Source of the DNA: Chelatococcus sp.
GTDB lineage: Bacteria; Pseudomonadota; Alphaproteobacteria; Rhizobiales; Beijerinckiaceae
Direction of reading: 5' to 3'
DNA: 24,801 nt
NCBI GenBank assembly: GCA_003248805.1
Contig: QFQY01000064.1
Location: forward strand, 1 to 24,801
Both the position numbers and the translations under genes were made by a program. The notes under the pieces are model-generated. The model was not told the origin of the DNA. It saw only the letters and a list, made by a program, of their open reading frames with translations, and searched no databases. Shown piece by piece: positions 1 through 9,219 of the stretch (within the stretch, counting starts at the first letter, position 1; every line of letters starts with the position of its first letter).

Positions 1-1
1 G

Positions 2-256
2 GAGAGCCTGCTGGGCGATCCCGAGCTTTGCGATGAGGCGATGGAAACCATCCGCTCGATGATCGATAAGATCGTTGTGGCGCCGCGCGAGGGCGGCGGT
101 GTTTCGCTCGAGCTCCACGGCGATTTGGCGCGGATTTTGGCGATCAGTTCTGGACAAACGAAAGCCCCGGTTCCTGGGGAGCCGGGGCTTTCGTTCTCAG
201 TGGTTGCGGGGGCGCACAACTACCGATGCCAACATGCGGTGGAGGTGCCTATTTAA
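2..256 (+). CDS. Site-specific recombinase, C-terminal fragment (5' end outside window)
   Basis: An open frame enters from the left edge and ends at the TAA at 254-256. The visible 84 residues include a segment (METIRSMIDKIVV, then GVSLELHGDLARIL) typical of the C-terminal part of serine recombinase/resolvase-family proteins from alphaproteobacterial mobile elements. The catalytic N-terminal domain is outside the window, so activity cannot be judged. The last 30 or so residues are translated from a strong hairpin and then from a stretch identical to the 3' end of initiator tRNA, so the tail is probably read-through of an attachment site rather than a functional domain. The family call rests on general resemblance only. 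A tyrosine recombinase is less likely, because no R-H-R-Y pattern is visible in this fragment. Confidence 0.6.
   Translation, partial: ESLLGDPELCDEAMETIRSMIDKIVVAPREGGGVSLELHGDLARILAISSGQTKAPVPGEPGLSFSVVAGAHNYRCQHAVEVPI
157..195 (-). terminator. Strong hairpin, terminator-like, inside the recombinase tail
   Basis: A perfect 14-bp stem (AACGAAAGCCCCGG at 157-170, complement at 182-195) encloses an 11-nt loop. Read on the minus strand it lies just downstream of the tRNA 3'-end match at 201-213 and runs into TTTCGTTTG, as expected of an intrinsic terminator behind a tRNA gene. It lies within the open frame of the recombinase fragment. Confidence 0.6.
201..213 (-). other. 13-bp match to the 3' end of initiator tRNA (possible att core)
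   Basis: TGGTTGCGGGGGC is the reverse complement of GCCCCCGCAACCA, the 3' end including CCA of bacterial tRNA-fMet as recalled from the E. coli sequence. The match stops after 13 bases and no tRNA body follows to the right. Integrases often recombine at tRNA 3' ends, so this may be an attachment-site relic or the scar of an element junction. Confidence 0.5.
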
Positions 257-534
257 CTATTCTTCAATATCTACTAGGGGCGGTCCTCCTGAAGCAGGCT
301 TGAAGTGAGCTGCCAAGAACTGAGTTTTCCTCGCTTCTCGATGGCTGACCACAAAGTGGCAATGTCCTGACGCAGATCGGTCGATCGAAGGCGAGCAAGG
401 AGCCGGTTTGACCAGACGTCGAGGATGAGGGCAAAATCAACAAAGCCGATAGAGCTGGTTCGGGAAATCTGGACAGCGGGCGTAGGTGGATTTTCGGCCT
501 GAACGCGGCAAGATTGCCGTGAACAGGAGCGGAT
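257..534. other. Gap between recombinase tail and IS remnant; no secure gene
   Basis: No intact gene is seen here. On the minus strand, about 274-470 translates to a plausible helical tail (for example FVDFALILDVWSNRLLARLR), which might be the end of a gene interrupted by the IS3 element. The left inverted repeat of the IS could not be placed with confidence. Confidence 0.3.
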
Positions 535-811
535 ATGACGAGACGTGTGCGCCGGAACCACAGCCCGGCTTTCAAGGCGAAGGTGGCGTTGGCTGCCATC
601 AAGGGCGAGAAGACGCTGGCCGACCTGGCGCAGCAGTTCGACGTCCACCCCAACCAGATCACACAATGGCGCAGCCAGCTTCTTGACGGGGCTGCCGGCG
701 TCCCTCGATCGACGTGAAGACGCTGCATGCGAAGATTGGGGAGCTGGCGTTGGAGAATGATTTTTTGTCCGGCGCGCTCGGCAAGGCCGGCCTTCTGAGC
801 GCAAAGCGATG
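535..811 (+). pseudogene. IS3-family transposase OrfA, frameshifted
   Basis: The start ATG at 535 is preceded by AGGAGCG. The first 56 or so codons encode the helix-turn-helix of an IS3-family OrfA (NHSPAFKAKVALAAIKGEK, then LADLAQQFDVHPNQITQWRS). The frame then meets a premature TGA at 715-717. The OrfA C-terminus continues in another frame from about 706 (SIDVKTLHAKIGELALEND, then FLSGALGKAGLLSAKR) and stops at the TGA at 809-811. About ten codons expected between the two pieces are missing, so an internal deletion caused the frameshift. In intact elements this protein binds the IS ends and is fused to OrfB by programmed frameshifting. Here it should be inactive. Confidence 0.85.
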
Positions 812-1091
812 ATCGGCCGCGCGCACGATCTACCCCTCACCCGGCAAGCTAGGGCGCTCGGGATCAGCGGGCAGCGTCTATCATCTACCCCGCGCGGTTC
901 CTGCCGCCGATCTGGCTTTGATGCGCGCAATCGACGCGCTGCATCTGGAATACCCTTTCGCGGGCAGCCGCATGCTGCAGGGACTTCTCGGGGCCGATGG
1001 CCATCGAGCTGGACGTCTTCACGTCGCCATGCTGATGAAGCGCATGGGGATCGAGGCGCTCTACCGCAGGCCGAACACCTCGAAGCCGGCG
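809..1091 (+). pseudogene. IS3-family transposase OrfB, N-terminal remnant
   Basis: The ATG at 809 overlaps the OrfA stop, the usual IS3 arrangement. The product begins MIGRAHDLPLTRQARALGIS. A frameshift near 865 moves the family sequence to another frame (VPAADLALMRAIDALHLEY, PFAGSRMLQGLL, LMKRMGIEALYRRPNTSKPA), which matches the HTH region before the rve/DDE catalytic domain. Similarity ends at about 1091, where low-GC DNA of another origin begins, so the whole DDE domain and the right IS end are missing. This is a dead fragment, probably cut off by a later rearrangement that also formed the left border of the metal-resistance block. Confidence 0.85.
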
Positions 1092-1262
1092 TTTTTGATC
1101 TCCCGCTTATTATTAAGGAACCATCGAATGCATAAAAATTTGACTATTAACCCGAGAGGCTAATGGCTTGATGGGTATAGGTGGTGCCTAATTCATTAAT
1201 TGGCCTAAGCGGTCTCTACGCTGTCACTCTTTGCTTTCATTTCGATCCTGAAATCAATCGTT
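1092..1262. other. Low-GC gap between IS remnant and merR; no gene seen
   Basis: This is AT-rich DNA, clearly unlike the surrounding sequence, and it begins exactly where similarity to the IS3 transposase ends. No ORF of convincing quality or recognisable IS end was found. It is probably junction DNA left by a rearrangement. The merR gene ends at its right border with no obvious hairpin terminator. Confidence 0.4.
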
Positions 1263-1712
1263 TCAATAGCGATGATGCCGGCATTGGCCGTGATCCGCCA
1301 GCGCCTCGATGATGGCGCAATCGCAAGCGGCGACGCTGCCCGAGCAGGTCGCCGCGATGCGCTCCAATTCCTTCTCCAGCGAGCGGAGGCGCGCGATCTT
1401 GTGGCGGACGTCGTCGAGATGAGCGACGGAAATCGCATGGGCCTCGTCGCAGGCCATGCCGGGGTTGTCCGACAGCCTAAGCAGGGCGCGGATGCCGTCG
1501 ACGGGAAAACCGAGATCCCGCGCGTGCTTGATGAAGGCAAGCCGCTCGACATGGGCTCGGCCATAGCGGCGCTGGTTGCCCTCTGAGCGCTCCGGCTGCG
1601 GCAGGAGCCCGACCTGCTCGTAGTAGCGGATCGTCTCCACCTTGACGCCGGTCCGGTCCGACAGCGCGCCAATCGGCATGGCGCGAGTGAGATTTTTTGT
1701 ATCCATCGCCAT
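1263..1712 (-). CDS. cadR: MerR-family heavy-metal regulator (CadR/PbrR/ZntR-like)
   Basis: The product is 149 residues, the usual MerR-family size. An N-terminal winged HTH (IGALSDRTGVKVETIRYYEQ, about residues 14-33) is followed by a long dimerisation helix (about 90-120) and a C-terminal metal site. Cysteines lie at 88, 123, 130, 132 and 144, with histidines at 146-147. Cys88 and Cys123 fit the positions used by Zn/Cd/Pb sensors of this family, which activate by untwisting promoters with long spacers. The gene diverges from a P-type ATPase gene, and the shared intergenic region contains such a promoter. Three in-frame starts are possible (residues 1, 3 and 12). AGAGG upstream is better spaced for residue 3 at 1706. 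The exact metal (Zn, Cd or Pb) cannot be told; neighbouring cadA and lspA favour Cd/Pb/Zn over copper or mercury. Confidence 0.9.
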   Translation of the reverse strand: MAMDTKNLTRAMPIGALSDRTGVKVETIRYYEQVGLLPQPERSEGNQRRYGRAHVERLAFIKHARDLGFPVDGIRALLRLSDNPGMACDEAHAISVAHLDDVRHKIARLRSLEKELERIAATCSGSVAACDCAIIEALADHGQCRHHRY

Positions 1713-1720
1713 TTTACCTC

Positions 1721-1751
1721 TTGAACCTGAAGTGGCTATAGATCGTATCTA
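1721..1751 (+). promoter_or_regulatory. MerR-type promoter/operator P1 for the cadA operon
   Basis: A -35 TTGAAC (1721-1726), a 19-bp spacer and a -10-like TATCTA (1746-1751) match the long-spacer design of MerR-activated promoters. The left operator half ACCTGAAG (1725-1732) is intact, and the right half CTATAGAT (1736-1743) is imperfect. The ATPase start lies 34 bp further on. The same element recurs at 8822-8852 and 9216-9246. Confidence 0.75.
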
Positions 1752-1785
1752 GGAGGTCTCGCAGCGCCCGCAAGCGGAGACGACC

Positions 1786-4383
<2,598 letters not shown>

Positions 4384-4399
4384 TCGGGAACCGCGCGCC

Positions 4400-5026
4400 A
4401 TGTCGGGGATGGAAATTGCCAGCTACCTGATGACCGTGGTCTACGTCATCAGCTTCCTCGCCATGTCGGCCATCCTGGCCAAGGAGGCGGGAAGGCCGAT
4501 CTGGCTCTTCGGCAAGGGGCGAGAGAAGCAGGCGCTACCGGCCCTGCTGTTTCGGATCGCCTTCGCCGGGGCGGTGATCTGGCCGCTCGTGCTGACTCTG
4601 CTTGGCAACCCGATCAAAGCCGACCCGCTCGCGAGCGTTCTCGACGGCCCATGGCTCGACGTGCTCGGACATCTCCTCGTGGTGGTCGGAGCCTGCGTCG
4701 CGATCCTGTCCCAGCGCCATATGGGCGTATCCTGGCGCATCGGCGCGGCCGAGGGCGAACTCGGTCCCATCGTCGATACCGGCCCGTTCGCGATTTCGCG
4801 CAATCCCGTCTTCGCCGGACAGGCGCTCCTGTTCGTCGGCCTGTTCATCGTGCTGCCGGTTTTGATCCAAGCGGCGCTGACGCTGGCGCTGCTGGTCGCC
4901 ATCGCCTTGCAGGTCCGTATCGAGGAACGCGTCCTCGCGCAGACGCTGGGCGACCCCTATCGCGACTATCGGCGGCGGGTCCGCCGTTGGCTCGGAACCC
5001 ATCGCGCGGAGACCATGACGCCATGA
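4400..5026 (+). CDS. Isoprenylcysteine carboxyl methyltransferase (ICMT/PEMT)-family membrane protein
   Basis: The product is a 208-residue integral membrane protein with about five hydrophobic segments. The C-terminal half has the family signature: GPFAISRNPVFAGQ (about 133-146) and, near the end, EERVLAQTLGDPYRDYRRRV, the SAM-binding ICMT/PEMT-like module. Eukaryotic members methylate prenylated cysteines or phosphatidylethanolamine, but bacterial substrates are mostly unknown. The ATG at 4400 lies 16 bases after the ATPase stop, and the gene's stop overlaps the lspA start (ATGA at 5023-5026), so it belongs to the metal operon. Its link with a lipoprotein signal peptidase suggests modification of a membrane lipid or protein during metal stress, which is inference only. 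Confidence 0.8.
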   Translation: MSGMEIASYLMTVVYVISFLAMSAILAKEAGRPIWLFGKGREKQALPALLFRIAFAGAVIWPLVLTLLGNPIKADPLASVLDGPWLDVLGHLLVVVGACVAILSQRHMGVSWRIGAAEGELGPIVDTGPFAISRNPVFAGQALLFVGLFIVLPVLIQAALTLALLVAIALQVRIEERVLAQTLGDPYRDYRRRVRRWLGTHRAETMTP

Positions 5027-5562
5027 CGATGCAGAAGCGGCTCGGAGAGGTGCTGAGCTTTGCGGTCGCGGCCGAAGCGCTGGACCAACTCTCGAAATGG
5101 CTGATCCTGACCTATGTGATGGCGCCGCCGCGCGTCATCGAGATCGCGCCGTTCCTCAACCTTCGCCTGGGCTTCAACTACGGCGTCAGCTTCGGGATCG
5201 GGCGTGACCTGCTGGAGGCCTGGCCGGGCCTGCTGGCCGCCTTCAAGCTCGCCGTCGCCATCGGCCTGATGGTCTGGGCGGTGAGAAGCCAAGTCCGTCT
5301 GGAGCGGGTCGGTCTGGCGCTGGTCGCCGGTGGCGCGCTCGGCAACGCGCAGGACCGCTGGCGGCAGGGCGCTGTGACCGACTTCATCGATCTGCACTGG
5401 GGGGATTGGCACTGGCCGACCTTCAACGGCGCCGATATCGCCATCTCGGCCGGCGTCGGGCTGATCCTGCTGGCCGCGCTTGTCGATTATCGCAAGGCCC
5501 GATCCGACCTTGCGACCGCAGGGGCGAGCGGCGCTCCAGATGCGTCGGGGGACAGATCGTGA
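5023..5562 (+). CDS. lspA: Lipoprotein signal peptidase II (LspA/PbrC-like)
   Basis: This 179-residue, four-helix inner-membrane aspartyl protease cleaves lipoprotein signal peptides before the lipidated cysteine. DQLSK (21-25), FNYGVSFG (51-58), GGALGNAQDR with catalytic Asp111, and PTFNGAD with catalytic Asp138 are all present, so it should be active. It overlaps its neighbours by ATGA at both ends, so it is translationally coupled. A housekeeping lspA would not normally sit in a metal operon. In the pbr lead-resistance operon of Cupriavidus a signal peptidase II (PbrC) accompanies a MerR regulator and a P-type ATPase, the best precedent for this gene. A lipoprotein gene at 9302 under a similar operator is a candidate substrate. 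Confidence 0.9.
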   Translation: MTMQKRLGEVLSFAVAAEALDQLSKWLILTYVMAPPRVIEIAPFLNLRLGFNYGVSFGIGRDLLEAWPGLLAAFKLAVAIGLMVWAVRSQVRLERVGLALVAGGALGNAQDRWRQGAVTDFIDLHWGDWHWPTFNGADIAISAGVGLILLAALVDYRKARSDLATAGASGAPDASGDRS

Positions 5563-6113
5563 AGCGTGTCCGGCAATGGCTCGTGGCGGTAGCTACTGCA
5601 GACGTCAGGCCGTTCGCTTTGCTCTCCAGCGCGGCGGCCTGGCGTCTCGGGGGGCTCGCCGCGCTGATCGGCGCAGGTCTGCTCGCGATGGGACAGATCC
5701 ATCCTGAGCCGGTGGCGCAGCGTGGCGGCGTCGCCGTGATCCATCCCTGGGCGAAAGGATCGGCTCTCAAGGGCGATCCGCTGCCGTTCTACGCGACCTT
5801 CGCCAATAGCGCCGCCCGTCCCGACCGACTTCTCAAGATCGAGACGGCCGCCGCCCATCACGCCATCCTGAAGGCGCTCGACACCAAGACCGGCATCGTC
5901 CGCCCCGTGGAACTCGACGAACTTGCCGTGCCGGCCAATGGCAGGGTGTCGCTCAGACCGGGGACGCATCAGATCACGCTGATCGGCCTCTACGCCAAGG
6001 TCGAACCGGGCAGCTTCATTCCGGTGACGTTCGTGTTCGAGCGCGCGGGGCGTCTCTCGGCCGATATCCGGGTCGAAAACCTCGGCGAGCCCGAGCACAA
6101 GGACCACATCTGA
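5559..6113 (+). CDS. PCu(A)C-like periplasmic protein lacking canonical copper ligands
   Basis: The GTG at 5559 overlaps the lspA stop (GTGA). The product is 184 residues, with an N-terminal membrane anchor or signal segment (about 25-46) followed by a PCu(A)C (DUF461) cupredoxin-like fold: IHPWAKGS, FATFANSA-like strand, VPANGRVSLRPGTHQITLIGL and VTFVFERAG. Canonical members bind Cu(I) through an H-M-x10-M-x21-H-x-M arrangement. Here His100/His101 and His137 remain, but the methionines are replaced (HHAILKALD; HQITLIG). Copper delivery is therefore doubtful. As the last coupled gene of a Zn/Cd/Pb operon it may bind another metal or have lost metal binding. The second PCu(A)C gene at 15027 keeps its ligands. 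Confidence 0.8.
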   Translation: MKRVRQWLVAVATADVRPFALLSSAAAWRLGGLAALIGAGLLAMGQIHPEPVAQRGGVAVIHPWAKGSALKGDPLPFYATFANSAARPDRLLKIETAAAHHAILKALDTKTGIVRPVELDELAVPANGRVSLRPGTHQITLIGLYAKVEPGSFIPVTFVFERAGRLSADIRVENLGEPEHKDHI

Positions 6114-6192
6114 GCGTCGGAGCTGTAGCTGCGGCGATCGCCGTCTGCGGCTGAAGACCAGTTCGGCGCGGGGCGCACGAGGGGTATCCACG

Positions 6193-7110
6193 ATGGGGAC
6201 AGGTCACTCCCATGCGAAAGCGCCTGCCGGCACGGCGGCCAGTAAGCACAAGAGCCGCCTCGCGATGGCGCTCGGCCTGACCACCGCGTTCATGGCCGCC
6301 GAGGTCGTCGGCGGGCTCTGGACCGGCAGCCTGGCGCTGCTTGCGGACGCCGCCCACATGCTGACCGACGCCGGCGGCCTCGCCTTGGCGCTGATCGCGA
6401 TCCGCTTCGCCGAGCGGCCGGCCACGCCGGAGAAGACCTTCGGCTACGTCCGGGCCGAGGTGCTCTCGGCGCTGACCAATGCCGTCGTTCTGCTGCTTCT
6501 GACCGTCTACATCCTCTACGAAGCCTATAAGCGCTTCCTAAGCCCGCCCGAGATCATCGGCGGGCCGATGCTCGCGGTCGCCGTCGTCGGCCTCGTCGTC
6601 AACCTCGTCAGCATGAAGCTCCTGTCGGCCGGATCGTCGGAAAGTCTCAACGTCAAGGGTGCGTATTTCGAGGTGCTGAGCGACATGCTCGGCTCGCTCG
6701 GCGTCATCGTCGCCGCGGTCGTCGTCATGGCCACGGGCTGGACGATCGTCGATCCGATCGTCGGCGCGGGCATCGGCCTGTTCATCGTCCCGCGCACCTG
6801 GAGCCTGCTGAAGCAGGCGGTCCACATCCTCTTGGAGGGCACGCCTCCGGAGGTCGACCTGAAACTGCTCGAGGCGAAGCTCGCGGCCCTTCCCGGCGTC
6901 GTCGCCGTCGACGATCTTCATGTCTGGACGATCACCTCGGGGCTGGACGCGATGAGCTGCCACCTCGTCGTCGACGACATGGCCAGATCGGCGGCCGTCC
7001 TGACGGCTGCGAGCGCGGCCATGCGCTCTGAGTTCGGATTGACCCACACCACGATCCAGATTGAGGATGCCGCGATCAGATACGCCGAAGGCCACATCAC
7101 GCCTTTGTAG
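6193..7110 (+). CDS. czcD: Cation diffusion facilitator, CzcD/ZitB-type Zn/Cd exporter
   Basis: This 305-residue proton-coupled exporter moves Zn2+ or Cd2+ out of the cytoplasm. Six transmembrane segments span about residues 25-210, followed by a cytoplasmic dimerisation domain with the conserved VDDLHVWTITSG. TM2 has HMLTD with His55 and Asp59, the family transport-site pair. In TM5, where CzcD/ZitB usually has H-x3-D, this protein reads EVLSD (Glu160, Asp164), so one ligand is replaced. The N-terminus has a small His motif (GHSHAK). A 79-bp gap separates it from the upstream operon with no clear promoter, so it may be transcribed from P1 by read-through. Metal specificity is inferred from the family and context. 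Confidence 0.93.
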   Translation: MGTGHSHAKAPAGTAASKHKSRLAMALGLTTAFMAAEVVGGLWTGSLALLADAAHMLTDAGGLALALIAIRFAERPATPEKTFGYVRAEVLSALTNAVVLLLLTVYILYEAYKRFLSPPEIIGGPMLAVAVVGLVVNLVSMKLLSAGSSESLNVKGAYFEVLSDMLGSLGVIVAAVVVMATGWTIVDPIVGAGIGLFIVPRTWSLLKQAVHILLEGTPPEVDLKLLEAKLAALPGVVAVDDLHVWTITSGLDAMSCHLVVDDMARSAAVLTAASAAMRSEFGLTHTTIQIEDAAIRYAEGHITPL

Positions 7111-7142
7111 GTCGGCCGCATTTCGCCGGGAAGCGCGAGTCG

Positions 7143-7304
7143 TCAGGGCCGAGGCGATGTCGGCGCGGCGCCGGACGAGTGCGCCTGCGGGTCGGTCTGG
7201 TGGCGACGATCTTCCGTCTCGCGCGTCCGCACGACGCTCACCGCATAGAACAGAACCGCCAACGCGATCAGGGCCGCAGCCAAGGCGCCGTTGCGGGATT
7301 TCAT
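7143..7304 (-). CDS. Small single-TM protein, 53 residues (hypothetical)
   Basis: The ATG at 7302-7304 overlaps the stop of the 28-codon ORF upstream (ATGA), and the frame ends at the TGA at 7143-7145. The product has a basic start (MKSRNG), one hydrophobic helix (about residues 7-26, ALAAALIALAVLFYAVSVV), then a charged, Pro-rich tail. This positive-inside, single-helix layout resembles many small bacterial membrane proteins, but no family is recognised. It lies between czcD and the BTLCP gene on the opposite strand. Coupling to the upstream ORF and a clean membrane segment are the main evidence that it is real. Confidence 0.5.
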   Translation of the reverse strand: MKSRNGALAAALIALAVLFYAVSVVRTRETEDRRHQTDPQAHSSGAAPTSPRP

Positions 7305-7387
7305 GACGCCACGCTTTCGAGGTCAGAGATCGCGGCCGTGGCGACCGGCGCAAGGTCGGAGTGTTCGGCTACAGCAAATCGATCCAT
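7301..7387 (-). CDS. Tiny ORF (28 residues), possible leader coupled to the small TM gene
   Basis: The ATG at 7385-7387 follows AAGGAAGAC at good spacing. The 28-residue product is MDRFAVAEHSDLAPVATAAI plus a short acidic tail. Its TGA overlaps the ATG of the 53-residue membrane protein. It may be a real microprotein or a leader that controls translation of the next ORF. No family is recognised. Confidence 0.4.
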   Translation of the reverse strand: MDRFAVAEHSDLAPVATAAISDLESVAS

Positions 7388-7530
7388 GGCGAAAGTCTTC
7401 CTTAAGGTTGACGAGGCAGCAATAAATCCCAATGAAATCTGAATCTTAGCCTGAAAATTTAGGGGTCCAATTTCGCGCGAATTCAACGCGTCTTCGCTAG
7501 AAACGCTCTCAACGACAAAGGGAGAGCGTC
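7388..7530. promoter_or_regulatory. Divergent intergenic region between the tiny ORF pair and the BTLCP gene
   Basis: This 143-bp region is AT-richer than its surroundings and must hold two divergent start regions. A 10-bp perfect palindrome TTCGCGCGAA lies at 7472-7481. GGGAGAGC just before the ATG at 7531 is a good ribosome-binding site. The MerR-type element found elsewhere is not present here. Confidence 0.35.
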
Positions 7531-8169
7531 ATGAAAAAAAGGCATAGCGTCATCGCGGCGATGGTCCTTGGCATCGCAACATCGGCCATGGTCACGGAAG
7601 CGTTCGCGGCCGGCGCCACCGACCTCGCCCATCTTCATGCCGGCCAACCTTCGCGCACGCCGATCGGCTGGCAGCAGTTCTGCGTCGACAATCCGAACGA
7701 CTGCCGGACGCCGCGTTCGGCCGCGACCGTGATGCGTCTGGACGACAGGTCCTGGAACGAACTCCTGACCATCAATCTGAAGTTCAACCGGGAGATCGAG
7801 CCTGTCACCGACCAGGATCAGTTCGGCGTCATCGAGAACTGGGACTATGCGAAGACGGGCAAGGGCGACTGCGAAGATTACGTCCTCGAGAAGCGACGCG
7901 AGCTCGTCAAGCGTGGCTGGCCACTCTCGGCGCTGCTGATCACCGTGGTGATCGACAAGGAGGGCGGCGGGCACGCCGTTCTCACCGTCGTCACCGACCG
8001 CGGCGAGTTCGTCCTGGACAACCAGACCGACAAGGTCCTTCCCTGGTCGAAATCCGGCCTGACCTTCATCCGCCGGCAATCGCCCGACAACCAGAACGTC
8101 TGGCAGGATCTCGGGCGCTTCCTCGGCCGTCCCGACGTCGTCACTGCCGCGATCAAGGGCTCGCGCTAG
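7531..8169 (+). CDS. Periplasmic transglutaminase-like cysteine peptidase (BTLCP, LapG-related)
   Basis: The 212-residue product has a signal peptide (cleavage probably after AFA, residue 26) and a BTLCP domain (peptidase family C93). The catalytic triad is visible as Cys114 in GKGDCEDYV, His148 in GGGHAVLTV and Asp163 in FVLDNQ. LapG-type relatives cleave adhesins near the N-terminus in a calcium-dependent way; many alphaproteobacterial members are uncharacterised. The ATG at 7531 follows GGGAGAGC. The gene lies between the czcD region and a DsbA-like gene, so it may act on an envelope protein during metal stress, although no MerR-type operator precedes it. A substrate cannot be named. Confidence 0.9.
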   Translation: MKKRHSVIAAMVLGIATSAMVTEAFAAGATDLAHLHAGQPSRTPIGWQQFCVDNPNDCRTPRSAATVMRLDDRSWNELLTINLKFNREIEPVTDQDQFGVIENWDYAKTGKGDCEDYVLEKRRELVKRGWPLSALLITVVIDKEGGGHAVLTVVTDRGEFVLDNQTDKVLPWSKSGLTFIRRQSPDNQNVWQDLGRFLGRPDVVTAAIKGSR

Positions 8170-8191
8170 CATCGCGGCTGTCCGGACGCGC

Positions 8192-8801
8192 TCAGCGCCC
8201 GGCCAACAGCGGCGTCAGGATCTTGTCGAACGCGTCGATCGTCAGCGCGCCGACTTTCTTCTCGCCGTTGATGAAGAAGGTCGGGGCCGCGTTCCTGCAC
8301 CTGCCTGACGCCCCGAAACAGGTCCTCGCGGCGCAGGCAGGCCTCGACCGTCTCCTGCGTGAAGCCGGCCTGCTTCATCGTCTGGGTCAGCGCGTCGAGC
8401 GGCTTTGGCGCGTGCGCCCAGCCTTCCTGCGTCTTGTAGAGCATGTCGACGATCGGATACCACTTCGCATCGTCGCTGCAGCGCGCCAGCATGAACCCGG
8501 CGGTCGATAGCGGATCGAGCGGAAATTCGCGCGCGATGAAGCGGACCTTGCCGGTATCGACATATCTCGCCTTGAACGCCGGCCAGGTGTTGATGTGGAA
8601 GTTCATGCAGTGATGGCAGGTGAGCGAGGCGTACTCGATCACCGTGACGGGCGCGTCGGCGGCTCCGAAGATTTTGTCCGGCAGCGGGCCGGGTTCGAGC
8701 AGCTTCGCAGCGAGGGCGGTCTGTGCGGTCGCCGATCGGCCGACGAAACCGGTAACGACGAGTCCGGCCGTGAGCCGAAGCAGCGAGCGGCGTGCGAACA
8801 T
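8192..8801 (-). pseudogene. DsbA-family thioredoxin-fold protein, frame disrupted near the C-terminus
   Basis: From the ATG at 8801, behind a strong AGGGAGGA site, the product has a signal peptide (about 1-27) and a DsbA-like domain with Cys62 and Cys65 in a CHHC active site (CPHC is more usual), then REFPLDPLS and a helical insert. After the VRQVQE segment (about 8275-8290) the family sequence continues in another frame: NAAPTFFINGEKKVG and AFDKILTPLLAGR, ending at the TGA at 8192-8194. A few codons before the cis-Pro segment also seem missing, fitting a deletion of about 20 bases. Read unshifted, the frame ends at 8166 with a nonsense tail. The active site survives, but the cis-Pro loop is lost from the translated product. 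It carries a MerR-type promoter upstream. Confidence 0.8.
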
Positions 8802-8821
8802 GGAATCCTCCCTTCGGAACA

Positions 8822-8852
8822 CTGATCGCACCTGAAGCCACTTCAGGTTCAA
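8822..8852 (-). promoter_or_regulatory. MerR-type promoter/operator P2 for the DsbA-like gene
   Basis: On the minus strand, TTGAAC (8852-8847) is followed by a 19-bp spacer and a -10-like GATCAG (8827-8822). The spacer region contains a perfect dyad ACCTGAAG-TGG-CTTCAGGT (8848-8830), the best of the three copies in the window. The leader to the ATG at 8801 would be very short. Confidence 0.75.
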
Positions 8853-8973
8853 GCGCTTCCGACGGCATTCGGTCTTCCATGTGATGCGACAGGCGGTCGC
8901 AGTGTTGGATCTGCGCCGATGGTCGCAATTGACTATGACGGCCTTCGACCGCCGCAACGCACATGATCGCCCG

Positions 8974-9219
8974 ATGGACGCCCTCACCCTTTTCGGCCTC
9001 GTCGCCGTGACGCTCATGCTCGTCACCTACGCCTTCGAGGAGCGGAGCCACTGGTTCGTCCTCGGCTTCGCCGTCGCCTGCGCGCTCGGTTCGGTTTACG
9101 GCTTCCTGCAGGGTGCCTGGCCGTTCGGCGTCGTCGAGGCAATCTGGTCGGTCGTCGCGCTTCGGCGCTGGTGGACCAAGCATGCGAGCGCGGGGCGAAC
9201 GCCGGCGATTTCCCCTTGA
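8974..9219 (+). CDS. Small two-to-three-helix membrane protein (hypothetical)
   Basis: The 81-residue product is hydrophobic throughout: helix 1 about 2-20, helix 2 about 28-45 (WFVLGFAVACALGSVYGFLQ), helix 3 about 48-63, then a basic tail. It resembles conserved small membrane proteins of alphaproteobacteria of unknown function. The start is uncertain: the ATG at 8974 gives the conserved hydrophobic beginning, but no strong ribosome-binding site precedes it, and an upstream ATG at 8935 is in frame. The stop codon at 9217-9219 lies inside the -35 box of promoter P3, so transcription of this gene could interfere with P3. Confidence 0.65.
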   Translation: MDALTLFGLVAVTLMLVTYAFEERSHWFVLGFAVACALGSVYGFLQGAWPFGVVEAIWSVVALRRWWTKHASAGRTPAISP

